A stretch of DNA of 64,000 bases from Tamarix chinensis (lineage: Eukaryota > Streptophyta > Magnoliopsida > Caryophyllales > Tamaricaceae). The translations under genes were made by a program, and so were the position numbers. The stretch covers positions 140,152,859-140,216,858 of the forward strand of contig CM060171.1 in assembly GCA_030549775.1 (NCBI GenBank). Direction: 5' to 3'. The notes under the pieces were generated by a model, which saw nothing but the letters and a program-made list of their open reading frames with translations, was not told the DNA's origin and made no database searches. How positions within the stretch are numbered: the first letter of the stretch is position 1; each line of letters opens with the position of its first letter. Below, piece after piece: positions 13,901 through 24,712 of this stretch.

Positions 13901-16900
13901 CTTACCTTTTCTCTCATGTTTGGAGTTTTATTCTATCTCTTGCTTTTTTATAAGGCACATCAAGTTATCTTCATAATGAACATGTCTTGGCAATTTAAGT
14001 CATATCTCATCTTCGGCAATTTAGATTACATTCATGTTGTTCTCTTATAAATTTGATTAAAAGCTCCTCATATTTTTTTTTTTCCATTTTCTGACCCGAG
14101 AATAAATGTTAGTTTATTCTTTGATAAATGTCTTTCAATGCCATTTTATACTTTTTAACACATTAAATAGCTTGTTTTATCAAACATTTCTAAGAAAATC
14201 AATTAGCATATCAATTCATGGCTATGAGTTATAACCTTCTAGCTAATAACTATTTTTCCAGCTTTCCACTATCATATCAGCTAGTTGTGCCAAACAAAGT
14301 CAATATCTAAGGTCATACATTTTAGGTTTTTAAGCCACCAATCCCACCTTGTCATTGTCTCACTAATAGAAAATGTAGCAACAATATATGTCTAGATGCT
14401 TAGAGATAGAAAATGGCTTATAGTTTATAGAGGTTTAGTGGACTGTCATGGATGCCTAAATCAGCATATAGACTTACCCCTCCAATTCGATGTGTATGGA
14501 AGCAGAATATTGCATGCTCAATTGCATTAGCGCTAATGACATGACCACCAACGTTGTATGCAGCCTGCACTAAACAAAGAAGCCTGTCAATCTAGGTATG
14601 CATGTGAAAGCAGGAAAATTATATAGCAAAAAAGATAGCAAAGAATGCAAGCCAAACTTGATCATGCAGAATCTCCTACACTTACTCAAAGCCAACATAC
14701 TCTTTCTAGAGGAGGGCCATTGAGACTATAATGTTCTTCTCTACTCCAAATAATGGGCGATTGCATACTCTATTTGGAGGGAAATTTCTAAATGGCCAAA
14801 AGAAAAAAAACTAAATGTCCAAAATTTCCCTTTCAGTGCAGCAGACAAAGCAAATAGGGTGATAATTCACGCGCCGTCTAGCATGCATATATTTGGTAAT
14901 GAAACTTTTAATGAAGGATACAACCACCTATAGTTGAATGTTCGGCACTGGCCACTAGGACACAACTTCTCTGCTCCAATTACTTTTATAGCATCTACCA
15001 TTATTGATTTAAGTCCAGTAATATGCTCGAACATACTTTTGCATGTATGAATCAGATACTTTTGGCAATAATGAGTAAGCAAGTAAAAAGTTCGGGTACA
15101 AGAAATTACTCTTAACTTCAGAACAAATATAACTACCTTGTGAAAAAGTGCAAATCTTCTCAGGGAGCTTTGTGGAATCCCATACGCCAAATATGCCTGC
15201 AAAATGCAAGCAAGTGTTAAACTAAGAACAAATCATCAGATAAATTAAGTTGAGAATGCATGAAAATTACATGCATGATCAAAGAATTGTAGACATTGAT
15301 CCAGAAGGCTATTTGAGCTTTGATTTCCATCTGGCTCACATTTACCCTTTCCAGCTGCTCAACAAGAACTCTGCAATAGATAGCAGTAATAAACATTCAG
15401 CACATCGATGAAATCATAGGGCATCTTATTAAGGGTTCATTAAGAGCAGAAGCATAAATACTTTTCAAGATTTCCGAAACCTAGAATCCAAAAAGACATG
15501 TCCTGGATACTAACCAGTTCTTCCAGCAGAATATTACCCAAAGAAACAAGGGAATATGCATTTAATAATACCTACTGCATCTGCCCTACATTCCAACTAT
15601 ATAACATTGTGGAAGTAGTCAAATTCTTATTTAATCGTGCAAAACTTGGGCAAGCAAAGCCAGAACCAAAATTGTGCGAAACTTGATATACATCTTGTTA
15701 TATGTAAATTGGAAATAATGTTAAATTTACTATTTACAAAGAATCATTTGCCCCATTTCTCAGAAGAGGATGCCTAAATCCATGGGAATCTTTCAACTGC
15801 TATAGAAAGAAATTGAAGTGTAATTTAAAGTCAACAATGAGTGGCTGGAAAACATATGACTTCCCCAATTTCAGATTTGCAGGGTAAGGAATTCTACCTA
15901 TAGTTACTGATGGCATAAGAAGCACGGGAGCATTGTTTTTTGTTAGTCGGTATTGAACAAATCTCTATCATCTGTTTGCATGTCTTTTCCTCCCGAACAC
16001 ATTGTTGGGGAGGTACAACATTTTTAGATGACTTTGACAGAGAACATGATTGATCACTTTCCAAATTCTGAGATGTGTTGAGAAGCCAGCAGTATACTGA
16101 AGCCATACACCTGACCATCTCTTCAGACAACTTACTCGGACACTGACAAAGATGATCCTTCAAAGTTCGAACCATGGAAGATTTATCCATTGCAGCTGGG
16201 ATGGACTTTCCTTGTCCCTGCAAGACTAATAAAATGTAAGGTACTACTAACATCATGCAGTAGTTCTGAAAAGTAAAGTAATCGCTTGAAGAATGCAAGA
16301 CAGAAAATGAGAAAGACCGATGAATATCATAGCATGCTCCTTTAATATGCCAATGAACAAGAGTTAGACACTTCTTACAAATCATCACAATGGGCAATCA
16401 TAAATAAACGTGGTTTCATAGCTCTTCCATGTATACCATCACCCCCATAAGTCAAAATTAATTCATTCAGATCTTAGCGGCAGAAGTGATAGCCAAACAC
16501 AATGAATGTAAAGGCAAGAGATCAAATACTAAACCACAACGTGCTCCATGTGAAAAAAAAAAAAAGGTGTTTCAACATACTATTCGAACATTTCTTCATT
16601 TTTCAGGACAAACAATCTTGACCACTATACGCAGATAATTTATAAATAATTATCTCACATATCACTCAGGCAATTTATCAAATTTTTAGTGATCCAGTTT
16701 CCACTAATTAAGTTTCCCTTGGTGCAATATTAGGCCAATAGACACAAAATAGGTTCATTTCCTATGAAAAATTAGCTAATCTTTCCACATTAGAGATGGC
16801 TTACAGTTTGATCGATGCTTTGAGCATTCCATGATAGCTTACATTTACCAATCAATAGGCAACCTGATACCGGATCAAGTAATGGAATTTACAGCCCACA

Positions 16901-19046
16901 TCAAGCTGTATAACCCCTGCGGTGCGAAGCAGCAGGATATGACCCTTAATCAAGACCAGAAGACTCGATGATACACCTAACAAACTGCTCAAGCCTCTCA
17001 GAAATTGACCTCTCATAAATTGACCAATAAATCTTAAGCATTCCCAACAAGTTTTTCCAGTCCAAGAACTAAGAGGAGACCAGCATTCCACCTTTCATTC
17101 TTTCACAATACACTGATAATTTATATTAAGAAAAAAAAAGGGATCAAAAGGATAATATGTGATTCCCCAAGAGAAATATGGGACAAAGTACCTTAACAAG
17201 GCTTGAACGGATTTTCTCCAAATGGGTATGAGGTTCTTCCACCGACGCTGAAGCGTGTCCAGTTTTAACGTTTTTCCTCCCAGAACCAGATCTTGAGGAG
17301 AGAGCTTGAAACGGTCGCAGCGGAAACTTTTTTGAGGAACAAAAGGCACTTGAGATTATGCTAGGGTGTTTCCTTACCTTGGTCTTTATATTAACAGGAG
17401 AGCTCATGCCAGAGCTTTGCACGGAAGGTGGCCGACTAGCACAATGATCAAAAATGCTCCGGTAGAGAGAAAGAACATGCTGTTCACGGTTGGCTACCTC
17501 TTCTTCGAGTAGATCAATCTCAGCAACCAGCTCCTTTGTCTGCCACAAGCAAGAATCATGCCGATAATGCAAAGTTGACAGGTAGAATAAATAAGGGGTT
17601 GATCAGTTAATTTTCTTTTTCTTTTTTTTTATGCATATATATATATATATATATTTGTGCATGCAAGGCACTATTCAATGTTCATGAGTTGAGCCTCCAT
17701 ACACATTTTACGAATGAAAAAAACTATGCTAACCTGAGATGAAAAATGCCGATGCCCAGGAGACAAAGTACTGGAAGCTCGGCCAATTGCCCTCTCAAGC
17801 ATAATGCGCATTGACCTCTCTTGATCCAAGCGCAATCGTAGTAGCTGAATCTGCAGAATACATATTGTGTGATCTGACCAATTGAACCATTACATATGGT
17901 GCTCAAAATATCCTAAATTATGATCAATATAAATCCACCGCTGGGAACTGTCCTCAATTGAATGGAAAATATTGCTTAAGTTTGAAGTGTCAAAGTCCAA
18001 ATAGAGAAAATAAGTTAATCGATATTCACGCACTGTGTGAGTAAGATTATTAAATTGCATATAAGAAAAAGAAGCATCATGTGAAAATTAAGAGACCCTC
18101 GCGAAGAATAGAGCAGCACAAAATTGGATATCAGACAGATGTACTCACATCCTTCTCCAAGGAGGCACGATGGTTTGATGAATCGGTCATGGAATTAATA
18201 AAGTGCCGATGAGGAGTTTTAGTGCCATACGTTGTTGCCGGTGAATCCTGTAAGAACCAATGAAACAAGCTCTCAATTTCATCATCCATACATTTAATAC
18301 ATAAGACTAGGTCAGTACACCTATGCAACTCTGCATCTGATCTAGCATTTTGAAGAAATTCATGATTGTTCCATGAAACGTTATTCTTGTTGCAAATTGA
18401 CCAAGTAAACTTATCAAGCTCATACACGTGCTTCATTCAGGTAATCTTGTGCAGAACGTGAAAGTCCAAGTTGCGAGATGTCTTCTTTCTTCTCGGAAGC
18501 ACTGCAAGAGAGAGAGAGAAGCAAGATCTCAGATCAATCCAGTGCATTACACAAATTATTTCATAAAGGTGGTGACAGACTTTGCGCAAAATATGCGACA
18601 AGACCCCAGAAAACAAATCCTTTTGGGAAATACAGGTTTTCTCTTTTCGTCTCAACATAAAAAGCACGTTTAACCATTTTGAATAACAAAGATACACTAA
18701 GATAAACCATAACCAAGGAAATGAGAAGATTGGGCATCATAATACTGCTTCTTGTATATTGTTTGCCTTGTTCATGATTTGATTAGAGAGGAGTTCAGCC
18801 TGAATGTTGGCACGACAAACAAAATGAAGGAAAGAAAGAAAGCAGGAAACAAAATGATCCGTATGCAAGTTCAAAGCGTGTAGGAAAAATAAAGAAAAGA
18901 AAACACCTTCTTGAGCGTCGGTGACGGCCCTGACGGGCATGAAAATTAGAACCTGGCCATAAATCCCTATTCTCTCTCTTCCTAACGAGCTCTTCATCTT
19001 CTACAGCTGCACAAAAACCACTCACAGCTTTGAATTTCTCACCCAT
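7666..19046 (-). CDS. MIP1-type leucine-zipper / DUF547 protein (11 exons, 605 aa)
   Basis: Complete gene rebuilt from 11 exons: 18907-19046, 18426-18501, 18149-18247, 17734-17850, 17192-17539, 15898-16217, 15271-15370, 15137-15196, 14478-14564, 13489-13629 and 7666-7995. The sum is 1,818 bp (605 codons plus TGA), every junction is GT-AG, and phases agree throughout. The start is the ATG at 19046, with an in-frame TAA two codons upstream. Residues about 1-100 are basic and serine-rich. About 100-190 form the coiled-coil leucine zipper of the Lzipper-MIP1 family (SLEKDIQLLRLRLDQERSM, then TKELVAEIDLLEEEVANREQ). A conserved Ser/Lys-rich linker (KHPSIISSAFCSSKKFPLRP) follows. DUF547 covers about 360-495 (AFWINVYNSLIMH, GGHVISANAIEHAIF, FALCSGAFSDP), with a conserved C-terminal block to KPWWL. 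The family is plant-specific and of unknown biochemical function; the zipper suggests dimerisation. No signal peptide or membrane segment is evident. Intron 10 is 5.5 kb because of transposon insertions. Residues 443-449 (HTHRIGG) deviate from the usual RTPRIGR. Confidence 0.92.
8175..8302. mobile_element. Small inverted-repeat element (MITE) in intron 10
   Basis: Terminal inverted repeats of about 22 bp. The left end reads TTGTTTGAAGTTCCTTAT then TAAAAA; the right end, on the other strand, reads TTGTTTGGAGTTCTTTAT then CAAAAA. The roughly 80-bp interior is AT-rich with a further near-palindrome (ATTACTTATTTTAAC ... GTTAAAATAAGTAAAT). Superfamily not determined because no clear target-site duplication is visible. 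Confidence 0.6.
8303..9057. other. Intron 10 sequence without recognised features
   Basis: Lies between the MITE and the copia relic, inside the DUF547 intron. No coding exon of the host gene is missing from the model here, since phases of exons 10 and 11 join directly. Short ORFs around 8825-9209 straddle the copia LTR edge and are not genes. Confidence 0.4.
9058..9714 (+). repeat. Left LTR-like block of the copia relic
   Basis: Contains many imperfect copies of a short word of the form CCAAAGGG(T/C)G(A/T)C (about 9100-9320), then a segment with ATATAAG..GATTAAGTACCCATCATCATG and CTTGACCATTTGTAATTGTGG that recurs at 12180-12790. It stops abruptly at CAATAAAACCCCC and continues directly as integrase, so the element has lost its gag region by internal deletion. 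Confidence 0.6.
9905..10468. mobile_element. GATCCG/CCCGAC-rich hAT-like nonautonomous element in copia integrase
   Basis: The right terminus reads GATTGCCAGCTCTA, i.e. TAGAGCTGGCAATC on the other strand, a terminus style of plant hAT-derived elements. The interior from 10180 is packed with CCGATCCGA / CCCGACC words. It separates two halves of the copia integrase, so it inserted after the copia element. The left edge is approximate (AT-rich DNA from about 9905), and no 8-bp duplication was found. Confidence 0.5.
10469..11660 (+). pseudogene. Copia integrase C-terminus and reverse transcriptase remnant
   Basis: The first part translates to integrase C-terminal motifs (KFSYKVYDLVAKKV then an in-frame stop, SRDAMFFEDQIIKDFVKDG). 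The next part is the RT N-terminus (LLDDGDLLCYDNSL, stop, EEIRSLQKNNTYKLVERP, KNKSRYETRLVAKG). After a frameshift it continues as ILGQVATLDLQVEQ and EQLEGFEVKGRQVMVCKL, then degenerates. The RT catalytic YVDD has become YMND (LLLYMNDILIVGQ), so it cannot be active. Confidence 0.75.
11817..12905 (+). repeat. Right LTR-like region of the copia relic, internally duplicated
   Basis: Starts TGTTAGGTTCCTCAAC after a purine-rich GGAAGGGTAGAA that could be the polypurine tract, and ends near GTGTTTCAACA at 12905. The segment TTTAATATAAGGGATTTG...TATAAGTTRATAGG occurs twice (about 12174 and 12536), each preceded by clusters of CCAAAGGG-type words. Two LTR copies, or one LTR plus a partial duplicate, have therefore been placed side by side. 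Confidence 0.5.
12906..13488. other. Intron 10 remainder next to exon 10
   Basis: AT-rich intron sequence ending at the donor GTG|GTAATT of exon 10 (minus strand). Nothing else recognised. Confidence 0.4.
13489..16217 (-). CDS. DUF547 gene exons 6-10 (DUF547 domain core)
   Basis: Exons 15898-16217, 15271-15370, 15137-15196, 14478-14564 and 13489-13629 encode residues 261-496. Exon 6 carries LKDHLCQCPSKLSEEMVRCM, a conserved block before DUF547. Exon 7 (RVLVEQLERVNVSQME then AFWINVYNSLIMH) and exon 8 (AYLAYGIPQSSLRRFALFHK) enter the domain. Exon 9 gives GGHVISANAIEHAIF, and exon 10 gives WLEAILSTAMWKKSGEEKQL and FALCSGAFSDPV. Exons 7, 9 and 10 are too short or have the wrong starts to appear as long ORFs; they were found by splice signals and family similarity. 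Confidence 0.9.
17192..18501 (-). CDS. DUF547 gene exons 2-5 (leucine-zipper region)
   Basis: Exons 18426-18501, 18149-18247, 17734-17850 and 17192-17539 encode residues 47-260. The zipper is split between exons 3, 4 and 5 (LEKD | IQLLRLRLDQERSMRIMLER | TKELVAEIDLLEEE). All donors and acceptors are canonical, for example AAG|GTACTT at 17192 and TGGCAG|ACA at 17539. The intron between exons 5 and 4 carries a (TA)n run at about 17635-17653. Confidence 0.9.
18907..19046 (-). CDS. DUF547 gene exon 1 (start codon)
   Basis: Encodes residues 1-46 plus two bases of codon 47, starting MGEKFKAVSGFCAAVEDEEL. It ends ...RHRRSR at the donor AG|GTGTTT. Joining to exon 2 completes a serine codon and gives RRSRSASEKKED. 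This is the least conserved exon; the start choice rests on the upstream in-frame TAA and the clean phase match to exon 2. Confidence 0.75.
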
Positions 19047-19460
19047 ATTTTACAGCCAAGACCAAGAACTCTCAGATTATTTCTCCATATATTCTACTTC
19101 GATATATGAGGAACAAACGCTATTTCCATTTCTTTCAACTAACAACGACAGTTCTCAGAGGCAACCATAAATGACTGGATAGTGAAGACAAACACAACGG
19201 GTTTACTGAATGTCAGTAATTTGAAAAGATCAGCTGGGTATCGGTAAATAAAATGCAAAACAAGAATATAAACATACAGTGTTGATGAAGACGTCTTTTT
19301 TTTTCCCCCTTCTTCCTAACAATGTCTGAGCGTTAAATTGAGAGTCTAACCCAATTGGCCAATTATCGGCTCAAGCGGAGGACTGTGACCAGGTGAGTAA
19401 CCAGCAATCTGAGAGCAGACAGTACCTTACAGAATTGGGACAAGTGATTCCTGCAAAGAA
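19047..19460 (-). promoter_or_regulatory. Upstream region of the DUF547 gene (5' UTR/promoter, unresolved)
   Basis: Immediately upstream of the start ATG on the minus strand. It should contain the 5' UTR and core promoter, but I cannot place a transcription start or TATA box with confidence. A possible UTR splice donor (TGTAAG|GTACTG, minus strand, near 19422) would allow a 5' UTR intron. This is inference only. Confidence 0.3.
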
Positions 19461-19823
19461 TTGAATTCTGTCACGTCGCTCCCGTTGAGAGCATTTAATG
19501 CGTTGAATTCAATTCGACCTACTGCTTCCACTGCTCTCTCCTTTTCATGTCCGGTTCGGGCTGGGACCTTCGGGAGTTGGGACCGCGGAAATTTTGCACT
19601 TACAAAGATGAGTGCTTCTTCAAGCTATTTTCAGGCGGGTGGCATCGAAGGAACGGAGTACGCCAAGCTCCTACGTGCAACGAGGATTTTAATGGACATG
19701 CAACGTCAACCTTATTACGGATTTGATCGCAAAGGCACATGCGCATGCCCCTGTGGCCATGTGGGGACGCCTAATTGCGGTACGCATGTCGGGCCTCGAT
19801 ATGGATTTCGGCCAGACACGTGA
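19461..19823 (+). CDS. Candidate divergent ORF, 120 codons, unrecognised
   Basis: Plus-strand ORF starting ATGAATTCTGTCACG, head-to-head with the DUF547 gene 414 bp away. Its base composition is richer in G+C than the surroundings. The N-terminus is Ser/Ala/Arg-rich with few acidic residues, as in an organelle transit peptide. The middle reads SYFQAGGIEGTEYAKLLRAT, and the tail is Cys/Gly-rich (CACPCGHVGTPNCGTH). I recognise no domain. It could be the first exon of a divergent gene whose remainder has been separated by the repeat cluster beginning at 20425, a short independent gene, or a chance ORF in a GC-rich promoter. Confidence 0.25.
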   Translation: MNSVTSLPLRAFNALNSIRPTASTALSFSCPVRAGTFGSWDRGNFALTKMSASSSYFQAGGIEGTEYAKLLRATRILMDMQRQPYYGFDRKGTCACPCGHVGTPNCGTHVGPRYGFRPDT

Positions 19824-20424
19824 AAATGGGTCCGAAATCAGTTCATTAAACCAAACCCATTCCGATTCGATGGTCCGGTCAACTTATCTGTTATCGGTAG
19901 CACGAAGCGTTATAATTTACACGACAGTAATTTTGTAAATCTATACATTAATAAACACTTATTACTGCTAACACGTAAGGGAGTTAGAAGTGTGCCTGAT
20001 ACACAACTCTAATACTATAACTACATGTATTTCGTGATGAAATTGGTGTTCCCCTAAAAATATAGTGGTCAATGTAAAGTTTTTATAAATTTATTAAAAA
20101 AGTTTTAAAAAAATAATACAAATCTTATCCTACAAAATATAAATATTTGGATATAAATATACATATACACATCTTATTTAAGAAATTGTACATCTTATCC
20201 TATAACATAGACATCTTTCGAAAATAAATATATATATTTTTATTTATAAAACAATAAGAGGCGGATACATTTGTCATAGATACACACATTATAATTATGA
20301 ATGCATATTTTATATTTTTAGTTATGAGTACACATCTTTTGGTTATAACTTTTATATAAGTATTCGTATCAAAATTGTTTATCCTATGTCAACTATGCAT
20401 CAATTATATTTGGTACTACATATT
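19824..20424. other. AT-rich intergenic DNA before the nested repeat cluster
   Basis: No gene seen. A word like ACATCTTATCCTATA recurs loosely (about 20120-20210) in very AT-rich sequence. The last bases, ATATT (20420-20424), form the left target-site flank of repeat copy F. Confidence 0.35.
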
Positions 20425-21781
20425 TATAATATTCCAAAATTTAATAATTAAACCCTTATTTAGAGTAACTTAATCTTAAATTATTAATTTAATTATTTTA
20501 TGGACCTTTAATTTATAAAAATGGATAGGATTATTTAATAAATTAAAATAAATATTTTATTATTTTATTATACTCTTTTTATTCAAATAAATTCCCAAAC
20601 CCATAATTTTACTAATATTATCATCTTAAATTAATACTTTAAATTTTGAATAAATTAACTTTTCATTTACCTAATTTCTAATTTTAACTCTAAAAATAAT
20701 TTAATTTTTCTTTTCCCCTTTTTTCTTTTTCCTTTTCTTTTTTTTCTTTCTTTCTTCCTTTTGGGTTGATCGGCCTTCTTCTTCTTTTTTTCCCCCGTCA
20801 GGCTGCCCTTCCTTCTCCTTTTCTCTGTTAGCCTAATCCCACGCTGATTCTCCCTTCCCCCTTCCTTTCTTTCTTTTCCTTCTAACCCCTCACCGGGCTA
20901 GCCCAACCTTTTCTTTTTTTCCTCTCTCCCTCACGCGGGCCAGCTTGATGTCCCTTTCTTCTCCCTCGCCCGACCTACTCCCTTCTTCTTCTACCTGCGT
21001 CGACGAGCCAAACACCCCATACTAGCCCCCATGCCCACACCTCCCACCTTCACTTGCAACCCCTGCCTGCCCCTCTCTCTCTTGTCCCTTTTTGTAATAG
21101 CCCAAAAATCACCGTTGAAAAATTTCGTTTAATTAAAACAAATACAAGTATGGGGGTGCTACCGCCATGATCAGTACAAGCCTGGCCCCCGACATATCTC
21201 ATACTAACCACAAGGCTAAAGAAAAGTTTCCATAAGACATTATACAAACTTAACACAAATTCATAGAAATCGAAATGTTTATAACACAAAAATCAGAGTG
21301 CACGTTTAAAAGTCATTACGAACCAAGTGAGATACATAGAAGAAACTCCCAAAAGGGATAATAAGGTACAACACCGTAACAAAATCAAATAAAATGAAAA
21401 CCATTAGTAAACAGGAATGAAAAGAGTCCGGCTAACATCCACTCTCAACCATAAGCAGGTCCGATGGTCATCACACATCCCCTCCTGACGCATCCAATAC
21501 GTCATGGGTATCAAACACGGTCCCACCTACCTGCACAAATTTAGAAGGGCCATCTGCTCGTAAGAATGAGCAACGCTCATGAAACGGGTGGTTAGTACGC
21601 TACATACTGAGTAAGGCAACCATATGAATAAGACCAGCAAGAAGCACGCATATAAGGTCATGCAAGAAGATAAACATGTAAGGCATACAAGGCATAATTT
21701 AGATTTATAAGATTAGGCCAGACTTATACTAATAATTTATCTTCTACATCTTTTATATTAATTCCATGAGAGTATGGGAAC

Positions 21782-22360
21782 CCCACTATTATAGTCGGTG
21801 GAACAAAAACACTTCATAGGGCAGAACACACCTGACCATTATTATAGCCGGTGGACCAGAATCACTCAACAAGGCAAAATGCACCTGACCACTATTATTG
21901 TCGGTGGACCGAAAGATATATATAACCTCAATGGCTCTGACTTAAATGGTGTTCCACTGTAAATAATTAGTATCTTTCCATGCCTTATAATTTTGGTTCA
22001 CACATTTCTCATATTAATTCCGCGTGAGTACAGGAACCCCACTATTATAGCCAGTGGACCGAAAACACTCCACAGGTCAGAACGCACCTGACCACTATTA
22101 TTGTCGGTGGACTACAAAATATATATCCTCACTGGCCCCGACTCACGAGGTATTCGACTGTAAGTAAATAGTATATTTCCATGACTTATTTCCATGCAAA
22201 GTTTGGTTTATCGAGCCTAGAATCCCCCAATATTATAGTCGATGGACTAGAAACACTCAACAGGGCAAAACGCTCCCAACCACTATTATAGCCGGTGGAC
22301 CAAAAAATCACTCAGTAGGGCAAAACACACCTGACCACTATTATAGCCTGTAGACCAGAA
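21782..22360 (+). repeat. Array of imperfect palindromes, copy B
   Basis: About eight copies of CCACTATTATAGCCGGTGG (arms CCAC/GTGG, centre TATTATAGCCG) in clusters of two to three, each followed by a GAC(C)AGAA- or GGACCRAAA-like extension and CAGGGCARAACGCACCTGA. Clusters are spaced by a segment with GGTGTTCCACTGTAAATAATTAGTAT. The same array, with 3-8 copies, occurs in every other copy of the family (about 1170-1500, 26065-26370, 33510-33870, 36970-37310, 49090-49225). Confidence 0.8.
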
Positions 22361-24069
22361 TATATATAACCTCACTGGGCCCTAGCTTGATAATATTTCA
22401 CTTTAATTACTTAGTGTTTTACTGTATCTTATTCAACACACAACCCTGACTAGACATGCATAACCCGCTCGACTTCCCGAACTCCTATCCCATATCTTGG
22501 GACTTCTACTTCCTCTAGTACATCTAGACACCATTTTACACTCTTTCCTCATTACCATGAATACTGAACTCCGAGGCCCACTTTCCATATCTTTGAATCA
22601 ACTTAATATCACTCTCTAGGATTTTCCTCTCGGAAACCCTAATTTGGTCTATATAACCCAACCTTCCTCTATCTCACATAACTTATACTCTTCCAATTTA
22701 TCACCTCACTCGATTTATCCTCATACACCACATTTTACTTCCCATATAATACATGTGACCATGAAACCCTAGTTGGCCATTCCAAAACTCTAGCACCTCT
22801 CTTTCTTCATATAATGTTATTCATTCATCACTCTTACTTACCATCACCTCTTCCACATGACACATATCCAACACAATCTATGACCCCAAGACTTCCTTCC
22901 ATCTTTTTCCACTCACCATGAACCCAAAACTCTTCTTTGTTACCAAAACCATCACTTCCCTTGATCCGCACTTGACATTACAACCTCACTATCCAAATCC
23001 CACACATGATCACAAAACCCTAGTTAACTCCACAAAAACCCTAGTATTTATCCTTTCTTTTATGCTACTCACTCAACACCCAAATACATTCTTCTCACTT
23101 GACTCACTTTTCCTCCATGTGACACCCCTTCCATCTTTTATCCCTCATTCTAACCATTTCCATTAGTTCTCCCTTCCTCATACATATTTCTCTCACTTAG
23201 GGTTTCCTCCCAAAACCCTAGTCAAATCTCTCATTCATACTTACATCAACCCACATACTATATTTTATATATGGACTCCAATCACCCTAATAATTCTTCC
23301 CTTACCTTATTTGATCCTCCAATCAACATTTTCCACGTAAAATTCATCCCCACGCAAAGACTAACTATCCTATGTAAACCCTAGACTCTCCAAATGTTTG
23401 ATCCATTCCCTTAATTCATTCCCATTATTCCTCTTTTTATCCACCCATAGGTCACAAGATAATTAGGCCATAATTACCATTCTCTAGTTAACTCACTTTC
23501 CTTATTCCTTTCCATTTTTCTCACAGCCACATCATACCACTTATAATCTCCTATCATAAATGTCATAAGTGGCAATATTACATAGGCATAATTCAGTACA
23601 AGTAATAATATCATATTACACATATCATAAACACATGTAATTTACCTTAGCTCTATGCTTAACAAGCTGGGCTACAAGAACATGATAATATAATATATAA
23701 AGCACACATATCAAACCAACACACATAGCACATTCTCGCACACAAAAAGCCTTAACCATATCCTTACATAATATGACACCGGCCTTGGAGCACGTTCCTT
23801 CGCCTCCTTAGGGTTTTGACTTGGTTCACCTATAAGAGAGAAATACTAGGGTTAACTTCACTCTTACCAAAATTACCATTGTTTCCTACCTTACCCTTAT
23901 CATAGCCTAATATTAGGGTTAATAATAATAGTAGTAGTTTTACAAGTAAAAGTAAGGTTATTATTCTCAAAGTAACTAATCATGCTACTACTAGTCAAAA
24001 TAGGTCTTAGTAGTTATATTAGTTCATGTTAAAGTATTAATAGCAATATTTATATTACTAAAGATAACA

Positions 24070-24072
24070 GCT

Positions 24073-24109
<37 letters not shown>

Positions 24110-24408
24110 CAACAACAACAATAATAATAATAGTGATAATAATAGTGATAAGACTAATAACAACCCAAATATTTGTAATAATAGTAGTAGTATTAGTAAT
24201 ACTAAAGTAGTGACAATAATGATACTAACAATAATAATAATAATAGTAATAATAATAATGTTATTAGTGATATAGGTAATATTAACAATAATGATAAAGT
24301 AATAGTAGTAGTAGTAGTAGTATTAATAATAGTTTGAATCTTAAGAATGATAATAATAAGGATCCTAATAATCATAATAATAGTAACATTAGTGATAATA
24401 AGGTTAAG

Positions 24409-24439
<31 letters not shown>

Positions 24440-24543
24440 GTAACAACAACAACAACAATAATAATAATAATCATCGTAATAATAATAAATATAATGGTTC
24501 GAATATTCACAATAATAATAATAGTAATAATATGCTGAAGTTA

Positions 24544-24615
<72 letters not shown>

Positions 24616-24646
24616 GCCATAGTAGTAGTAGTAGTAATAGCCGTAT

Positions 24647-24687
<41 letters not shown>

Positions 24688-24712
24688 ATAATAATAATAA
24701 TAAAGGGTTGTG
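24070..24712. repeat. AAT/AGT microsatellite region, copy B
   Basis: Runs of (AAT)n and (AGT)n with short interruptions; the longest uninterrupted AAT stretch is about 24544-24614, followed by (AGT)n to 24686. Asn- and Ile-rich ORFs across it (24202-24720) are repeat artefacts. Copies D (31130-31940) and E (44400-44930) have AAT-type tracts in the same internal position. Confidence 0.85.

Noticed and set aside
15009..15209. Minus-strand ORF 15009-15209 starting MHFAGIFGVWDSTKLPEKI
   Set aside because: Wrong-frame reading of exon 8; the correct frame starts AYLAYGIPQ at 15196 and ends at the donor at 15137.
18437..18697. Overlapping plus- and minus-strand ORFs in 18.4-18.7 kb
   Set aside because: Shadows of exon 2 of the DUF547 gene and of its intron in other frames.
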